Shown here piece by piece: positions 52,432 through 64,000 of a DNA stretch of 64,000 bases (position 1 is its first letter; each line of letters opens with the position of its first letter). The DNA is taken from the NCBI GenBank assembly GCA_963693365.1, contig CAVNZM010000002.1:8742001-8806000 (forward strand), written 5' to 3'. The notes beneath the pieces were generated by a model. It saw only the letters and a program-made list of their open reading frames with translations, was not told the origin of the DNA and ran no database searches. A program made the position numbers and the translations under genes. Source of the DNA: Amoebidium appalachense. Lineage: Eukaryota > Ichthyosporea.

Positions 52432-53207
52432 CGGGGGGCGGGGGGGGGGGGAGGGAGGGGGGATGGGGAGGGGGTGGACGAGGGAGAAATTAAGAGGAGA
52501 TACAACGGAGGCAGAAATGTGGGTTTCTTTTTGTTGGGGGTGAAGGGGGGGGGGGGGGGGGTACATATCTGAACAACAACAGGAGATGTAGAAAAATATG
52601 TACAGGGATAAGGGATTATGCATTTGTGTATGTAAACACTTGTGTGGATATGCCTGTGTGTTGGTGTATAAGGGAAAAGAAGGCAAGGAGTGTTTTCGTG
52701 TGTGCGTGTGTGCCGGACTGGTCGCTTTGAAAGAGGGTGGTAGTGGTGTGAGTGTTTGTGTGTGTTTGTGTGTGTGTGTTGGGGGTGGGGGGGGGAGGGA
52801 GGGGAGGGGGATGTATTACGCAGTAGAGAGCACTGATTTAGGACATTCTTTCACGACTGCAGGCTCAGGCGACCCCCCCCCCCCTGCTAAGTATGCGACA
52901 TGATATGGCCAACTCAGGGGGAGGGGGGGGGGGAGGGTGGGGGGGGGATGAGGGGGGCAAGGGCAAGCAGGGCAGGATTTATGGAGAAAGTGAGTGAGCG
53001 ATCGAGTGTGTGTGTATACGGTTGTGGGTGATAACAGCAAGGCATTCAACAGCAGTGTGTTTCATGATCAGATTCCAACCAAACCAGAGGCCAACCTACA
53101 CTCCGGCGTACGGAGAAGATAAGGTGCATGTGAAAAGACGGAAACCCTACGTCGAGTGGTGGGCGAAGAGAGGGTCTTCTGGCAAGCCAAAGAAGGTGTG
53201 TGTGTTG

Positions 53208-53253
<46 letters not shown>

Positions 53254-54219
53254 CGGTGTGTCTAAGTGTTCACCAACTCAGTCGGACCCCTCCCAAAAAA
53301 ATTCCGAAAGCACTTGGTCCATTTCACCGCCCACTGGAATTTTGCCCAATCAAATACCTTTCGCAGAAGTACTACCTTCACTTCTTAACTCATTATGCAA
53401 ACACATCGTCTTCAAGGCCCCTTAGTCACCATGTTCTCCCAGTAAATGTTCAATAGTGTCTTTTGCAAATTATCACGCAGTTGCACGGAACAGAAACAAC
53501 ACATACCCCCGCCACAACATGAAAAACAAGCCACTTACCAGAGTAGGTTCAGTTTCGCCGTTAGCAAACAGCGGTCCACCCTGGTCAGCAAAACATTGCC
53601 CCTTGGGTCCGCGAACGCCAGCACACATCTCACTGTCCACAGCCTTGCATCCAACACCCATCGCCACAGGTGCCGGTGCCCGCTGAACCGCACTTGTTCC
53701 ATCCCCAGCTGACAACAGCCCCCAACCTATAATCTCCGCCTTTGCTCCAACAGATTCCAGCGGCCCGCCAATATACACATCCATGTATGGTCCCGGGGCG
53801 GTACCATTGAGACGAATTAGCGCGATGTCGTTAGCGCCCGTCAGGCTGTTGTACATCGGGTGAACCATAATGCTCTTTATGCCCAGCTCCTTGAAATCGG
53901 AGAACTTCGCGAGGTCATCCCCTCCTACACGTATCGAATCCTTTGGCGATTCCTTGGGATCGATGCAAGATGCCGCCGTGACAACGAGGTCAGCACTCAC
54001 CAATGCACCGCCACAGTAGTGGAACCAGCTGTCCTCCTGAAGATATCCGAGAGATGAAAGCCATGTTGTTCCTGCGTCCATAGTAGGTGTCATAGCCCGA
54101 GCTGCTACCGGGCCCATCCCTTCCGCTGATTTCACGGGAACTGCATCTATGCGTGGGTTGGCTGTTGCCTGCGATAGCAACGCCGTTAAAGCGGCGAGTA
54201 GAAAGATGGAACGTGTCAT
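49658..54219 (-). CDS. Secreted serine-protease homologue (inactive triad) fused to five Cys-rich modules
   Basis: Minus-strand exons 54219-53539 and 51337-49658 join in phase 0 across a 2201-bp intron (donor GTAAGT, acceptor TTATAATTTTACAG), giving 786 residues. Residues 1-20 are a signal peptide. A trypsin-fold (S1) domain spans about 50-262: HYCGGALVSADLVVTAASC, NDIALIRL, CFADQGGPLF, and after the junction GPACAS...GLYTQASQFVAWI. The triad His is Ser84 (TAASC for TAAHC) and the nucleophile is Gln213 (ADQGG for GDSGG); only Asp131 remains. No IVGG activation site is seen, and the S1-pocket Asp is Gly. It should bind but not cleave. A Pro-rich linker (to about 409) leads to five modules (about 410-459, 474-525, 552-603, 612-664, 724-775) of the form R-D-x-RCG...C-x-P...CC-x(5-8)-C...C-x(4-6)-V/I-D-Y/F-R, reminiscent of chitin-binding domains. 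A second Pro/Ala linker precedes module 5. A TATA-like TATATAG lies about 125 bp upstream. Confidence 0.87.
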
Positions 54220-55603
54220 GTTCGTTTGAGCGAGGTGCCTACAAAGAGGCACACGATGACACGACGTATTTTAGCTTCTATGTTGAGGTGGTAGCTCAGT
54301 GTGTGTATTCAAAGCAGAAAGCAGTGTGTGGTTACAAGTAGAGCTATATATCATAGGCATATGCTCTCACAGTAAGTCCTCTGCGTAAAGTGTGCATGTG
54401 TTCAAGCGTATGAACCTACATAACACAGGCACATACACAGCACTGTACACAGTACATACACAAGGTGCGTGTGCGTGTGTGTCACTGAGCTCGAACGTGT
54501 TGACTCAGCAGTTGAACTGAGATGGTATGTTTACAGCAGTAAGGAATTTGGCGGCTTCTATTCTATTGGTTCAAATTAATGGAAAGGAATCTCTTAAAAC
54601 CCCAAAGTCTAGATGGTGTAACTCAGTCAGTCTATATTTTTTTTTTCTCTCTTGACTGGGATTTATTGATCAGTGGTCCAGTGGATAAGAAGGCAACGTG
54701 CAGCCACAGGCTACATGACCACCAAAATAACCGACTTCGAAAGAGCCACAGCGATGAAATAAAAAATAAAACAACAAGTGACCAAAGGACACCAGCGGGC
54801 AAAGGTACAAGTGCACGTGTATGCGTGAAACTAGTTTGCTCCAACTAGTCATTTGCAGCGATGATGACCAGGCCACACTCCGCAAGAAGACATCAGTACT
54901 GCTGCCGGCCAATAGGCCCCCCTCAGACCTACCGGGGCACAGCAAGCAAGTCAGCCCTTTAAAGAGCAATGCAGACCAAATCCGAGCGAGAAAACAATCC
55001 CCACGGGCCCGTCCCCTAGAAAACCTGCAGAATCTAACTCTTTGATAAGGTGGCCTATTGCGCCCCGCATCTGGTGGTGGAGGAGGATCACTGCAAGGAG
55101 CGAGGCAAAAAGCCGCCGGGGCTTTTAGACTTACAATAACTGAAACTATCTATGTAACACGGTTCACTCAGAACAGGACAGCGGCTGTAAAAGAGCTCTA
55201 ATAAGCAGGGTTTTGTCACCTAATATGGTTACGTAGCACTGCCATAATTATTGATTGGGCGTGGGAACTACGCGTGCTGGCAAGGAGGTCAACCACAGCT
55301 TTTACTCAGCTACACAGGAGAGAGAAAAATATCTCTAAATTGATATCTCAAACGAATGTCGCATTTCATCAGGATGTGGGTCTCAGTTACTGTGCATTCC
55401 ACTGGAGTTCTGCGCGCGGCGAGGTGAAGGCCGCCTTGCGAAGTTGCGAGCAAGGGCCCCAGTAACTGAAGACATTCTTATTTGACGCGGCGCTTTCATC
55501 CAAACGTTCATGCTTACTTAAGATGTAAGAGCGGCTTACTTCTACTGAGTGTGTGCATGGTGTGCACGTGTGTGTGCGTGCCACGGATGTGTGCACGTGT
55601 TTG

Positions 55604-55673
<70 letters not shown>

Positions 55674-56635
55674 ACAGTGTGTGTGTGTGTGTGTGTGCGT
55701 GTTTGTGTGTGTGTGTGTGACACGGTGTGTTTGTGTGTGTGTTTGTGTTTGTGTCTGTTGTGTGTTAGTGTGTACGTGTGGGTGTGTGTGTCACGTGTCT
55801 GTGTGCATGCGTGTGCCCTGACGGCCTGTGTGCCCCATGGCCCGGGTGTGCCAGTACGATCCGTGTGACACTGTGCACGGTATGGTGAGTGTGTACAGCG
55901 TGTGTCACGGTGTGTGTGTGTGTGTGAGTGAAAGCGTGAGCTGCGTGAATTCGCGCACGGCATTGGCAAGCCATGGTTTTGGCCCACGGCGGAGACATGT
56001 GTTTCACTTCAAAGTTGATGCCATAAAGCAGCTATCATCATCTAGCGAGTATATTAATGGCACTACGGTACCTCCTGGCGTGAAAGCCAGGAGCCTCCGG
56101 GGAGCTGCTGGGTGTTTGATCCTTAAATGCTCCTTGCACTGCTTCGCGCGCACACACTGTTGTGGAACTGGCACCGTGTCACTGAGACACGCATACTATG
56201 ACACCGGCACACTGTCCACACACACACCGTGACACACAAACACACGCGCACACACACAGTGTCACACACACCGTGCTTGACACGTGTACACAGTGTCCCG
56301 GAGCGACACCGTCACACACACGCACACTGTCACAGTCACACGCCAAGGCATATGCGCGGCTGTAACACGGTAGCACCTGCATGCACATCTAATTGGCTTG
56401 AACACAACTGCCCAACCACCCACATCCACACACCCACACGTGTACACCGTGGCACGCAGCGGCCGCACTGTGTGGTATTACTGTACCATTGAATAATGCA
56501 TGCATAACGCGCAAACGTGTTAATACTTTACCGCGGGGCGCACTCTCCCTGGCCCGCGCGCACGCCGTCACGGCGACGCACACACGTTGAACGTGACTGG
56601 TATCAGGCAGTCACACGGCCAGACTGAGTACCAGA
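54220..56635. other. Intergenic, TG/CACxGTG mosaic
   Basis: Promoter region to about 54560, then ordinary sequence 54560-55540 with no secure gene. Near 54600 and 54673 are stretches resembling a Pol III A box (TGGTGTAACTCAGT; GTGGTCCAGTGGATAAG) without a B box. From 55540 to 56590 the DNA is an interrupted (TG)n/(CA)n mosaic with repeated GTGTGACACGGTGTG-type motifs; the pure core is at about 55610-55672. Confidence 0.45.
54344..54350 (-). promoter_or_regulatory. TATA-like element of the protease-homologue gene
   Basis: Minus-strand TATATAG at 54350-54344, about 125-131 bp upstream of the ATG at 54219, a spacing close to that of the TATA box of the secreted glycoprotein gene. Assigned by motif and position only. 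Confidence 0.4.
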
Positions 56636-61639
<5,004 letters not shown>

Positions 61640-62959
61640 ATGCAAAATTCCGATTCTCGCCACGGTGGGTCGATGGGAGGGCGTGGGGATGGCAAACAGC
61701 GAGTTGATAACAATGGGAGATCTCAAGGTGGCAGGGGCAGGAACACGAACCAACTACAAGAATGGTCTTCTGGAGATTATGATTACCAATGGCATGAAAG
61801 TGAACCAGATGAGAGCGGAGTTGGATTCCTCGCCAGAAATGTAACTCAATCACGTGCGGGTAATATCGAGCAAAGCGCATCGTTTGGTTTTGGGTTTTCG
61901 CCTTTCGAGGCGGAGTATATCCCACACCGAAGGGATCTGGCGGGCCAAAGATATGGAAGTGTCGGTAGCCAGAGTTTCCATAGGCCCTTGCCAGAGGAAA
62001 CAGCAGAAACCTTGTTTTCGTTTTCACCAAGCGAAAGGTTGGGTGGAACGACTAGATCTGCATCTGGTGTGTCGCTAAACCCCCGAAGTTCCACACCCGC
62101 ACGGCTACCTTCTGTCGATTACCAGCAACGGAATTATCAATCCGGCCCTTCCCAACATGTGTTTTCCACATATTCGTTAGCGCAGGCTTTACCAGTTGTC
62201 CCACCGGCGCAGGATCTAGGATTCCCACGTGCACGAATCTCGGCACAATCGGATACGAGCACACATCACATGTTTTCCGGGAGCGCACGGCAACAAGTCC
62301 CTCGAAGCCCGGCGTTAACAACACCGTCTTTTTCACAACGGGAATTCATACCCCACCCGCAAGCTCATGCAAGCTCGCCACGTGGTAATGTTGGCGTGGT
62401 AGGGGAGAGTCGGAGTGCGCCTTTGAGTGGAATGTCGAGATTGTCTTCTGGACAAGATCATACAAGCAGCCATGTTCAGTCCCAAACCTTAGGCGCCGTG
62501 GCGCACAGTCCGAGTGATCCTTTAAGGGGTACAACGTCTTTAACCTTTTCCGGGTCTCTGCACCAACAAGCGGCTGCTGCCAGGCGTGTTCGACCTCATC
62601 CCAGGCCAAACTTTTCTGAATTTCATGGATGGGGAAATTGGAATAGATGTGGCGCTTCCACCCATTGCGACAAGGCCCCATCACCTCGGGCAGAACGGGC
62701 GGCAAATAAATCTTCACGCGAATTACTTCATGTTGAAGTTGGACCGCATCAAGCAGCTATGTTTCCAATACGACGTTCACTTTTCTCCCCCCACTGGTTC
62801 CGTTGTGGCGAGTAGGCGACTCATTGAGATTGCTGACCAGAATGGGCATTTCGGAAATGTGCGCCCGGTTTTTGACGGAAAGAGCCTGTATACGGTGGTG
62901 CCGTTTTCGAAAGAGTTGTTCGCGGTGGAAAACCTTCAGCTCACCAAAAGCAACACAGG
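61640..62959 (+). CDS. Argonaute/PIWI-like protein, N-terminal part
   Basis: Exon 1 starts at ATG 61640. The first ~30 residues carry RG-type sites (SMGGRGDGKQRVDNNGRSQG, GGRGRNTN), as in Argonaute and PIWI tails; a Ser/Pro/Gln-rich low-complexity region follows. The frame then shifts by one between about 62385 and 62583. A short intron ending CTGCTGCCAG at 62583 fits, with donor at 62385 (GTAATG) or 62529 (GTACAA), both giving the right phase; a frameshift cannot be excluded. The second part (62584-62959) is the Argonaute N-domain: GRQINLHANYFMLKLD, QYDVHFSPP, then NVRPVFDGKSLYTVVPF. The ANYF...QYxVxFxP...FDGxxLYT pattern is closest to the PIWI clade. It ends at donor GTATGT (62960). PAZ, MID and PIWI domains are not in the window; no downstream exon fits in phase with certainty. 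Confidence 0.75.
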
Positions 62960-62976
62960 GTATGTCCACTTGTTAT

Positions 62977-63030
<54 letters not shown>

Positions 63031-64000
63031 AAAAAAAAAAAAGGGGGGGGGGGAGGGATGATGGGTTCTGCTTATTGTGCATACGATTTAGGTGTGCTTT
63101 GCACTCTCCGTTGTGTTGTCCATTATGAATGTGTACTCCGTACTCTGTGGCACATTCTTCCCCCTCCCCCCTCCCCCCTCCCCCCCCTTCCTCCGGCTTC
63201 CTCTCTTCACTCTCGAGATCTTGCTCCCGCTCAACTATTGATTAGCATTAACTTATCGGATACTACCCCCCCCCCCCCTCCCCTCCCCCCCCCCCCCTTC
63301 CCCCCCCCCCCCCCAAACACTCACACACAATGTCATACACAGACACACACCACCACCACACACCCTACCCACAGTAATGTAAGATCCTCACAGTCCCCTG
63401 CGTTTTTTTTACCCTGTTATAAACTGCTACAACTTTGTACCGGCATCCAATCAATCCCCCCCCCCCCCCCCCCCCCCCCCTCCTCTCCCCCTTCCATCCC
63501 ATCCAACTCCATGGCTCCTTTCCCCCCATCTGTGGAAACCGGCGTTTGGTATATTTGAGCGCCCCCCCCCCCCCCCCCTCTTCCTCCTTCCCCCTTCCCC
63601 CTCCCCCTTCTTCCCTTCTCCCTCCCCTCCCTCCTTCTCCCTCCCTCCCCCCAAGCAAATTCCCCCGGCGAACTCCTTTCTATAACTTGAATGCCGGTTG
63701 CTTGAAAAAGGTGCCACCTTTGCCTCCCGCGCAGGTGATTTCAAGCGTCTACTCTCAAACCATCATCTTAATGCACCCTGCAAACCTTTATTGGGCCGCA
63801 TTCATAGGAGATGGGTTGATGTGAGGTTCCTCCAGCCCACCGGTGCAATCCAGTAAACTAGACATAGACTTATAAGCACACCGTGGCCAGCCGCTTATTT
63901 TTATTTTTATTAAGTTAAGTTATTTATCTTTTTATTTAGCCTACGGCAAAGCTTAGCGTCATGCGCGACCTGGACTGTATTAAGCTACATTACTGTGCAC
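62960..64000. other. Presumed intron and unresolved 3' sequence of the Argonaute-like gene
   Basis: C-run 62979-63020, A-run to 63042, G-run to 63053, then C-rich DNA to about 63650. An open plus-strand block at 63656-63824 follows a C-rich tract ending in CCAAG and fits the phase, but its peptide (YNLNAGCLKKVPPLPPAQVI...) is not recognisably Argonaute and soon stops. The more obvious acceptor at 63734 would give an immediate stop. The last 150 bases are AT-rich with no feature. Confidence 0.4.

Noticed and set aside
53010-53230. Plus-strand frame containing RFQPNQRPTYTPAYGEDK as a nested gene in the protease-homologue intron
   Set aside because: Composition is plausible, but it runs directly into (TG)n, has no clear acceptor or partner exon, and is antisense to a supported intron.
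54596-54720. tRNA gene or tRNA-derived SINE
   Set aside because: A-box-like words are present, but there is no B box, no cloverleaf and no terminal T-run at the right distance.
63656-63824. Third exon of the Argonaute-like gene
   Set aside because: The phase fits, but the peptide shows no Argonaute L1 or PAZ features and terminates within the window; not secure enough to annotate.

Overview
This is nuclear DNA of a eukaryote with spliceosomal introns. The best reading is an early-diverging (zoosporic/chytrid-like) fungus or a close opisthokont relative. Points in favour are GTAAGT/GTATGT...CAG introns, a pyruvate kinase whose effector-loop region looks fungal, a protein with the docking motif and C-terminal block of fungal Bni4/Afr1-type phosphatase-1 binders, and a surface protein with Kre9/Knh1-like domains. 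Against a typical fungus are a secreted serine-protease homologue with animal-like Cys modules, a glycine-N-acyltransferase-like gene, and an Argonaute whose N-domain looks PIWI-like. The clade call is an inference. No rRNA, tRNA, CRISPR array or prokaryotic operon is visible.

Most of the window is not coding. Intergenic DNA and introns are packed with pure G or C runs of 20-50 bases, (TG)n/(CA)n up to about 165 bp, and (GA)n/(CT)n. These make many long but meaningless reading frames (poly-Pro, poly-Gly, Cys-Val, His-Thr). Real genes are islands of ordinary sequence between these tracts, some of them exons under 110 bp.

Layout. 1-3.6 kb: repeats, including two arrays of the odd palindrome AGCAGAATTATTCTGCT with a shared end motif. 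3674-4393 (+): 2-hydroxychromene-2-carboxylate isomerase/GST-kappa-like protein. 5.2-5.95 kb: a duplicated ~360-bp modular repeat. 8.4-9.25 kb: third palindrome array and (GA)n. 10724-12115 (+): heavily glycosylated secreted protein. 16061-20069 (+): three-exon pyruvate kinase with altered active-site residues. 21918-23319 (-), with probable upstream exons at 26396-26459 and 27553-27652: GLYAT-like N-acyltransferase, whose intron carries a foldback element at 25821-26086. 27968-28655: 29-bp minisatellite. 33187-35943 (+): two-exon phenylacetate-CoA-ligase-like enzyme. 37641-39413 (+): Kre9-like, repeat-rich surface protein broken by one in-frame TGA. 43527-45409 (+): three-exon Bni4/Afr1-like protein. 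49658-54219 (-): two-exon secreted serine-protease homologue that has lost His and Ser of the triad and is fused to five Cys-rich modules. 61640 to beyond 62959 (+): N-terminal part of an Argonaute/PIWI-like protein, unresolved downstream.

The genes do not form a pathway. Three encode likely secreted or surface proteins (glycoprotein, Kre9-like protein, protease homologue with chitin-binding-like modules); the others are metabolic or regulatory. The items most worth follow-up are the pseudo-protease fusion, the divergent pyruvate kinase, the PIWI-like N-domain, and the palindrome arrays with their shared flanking motif.
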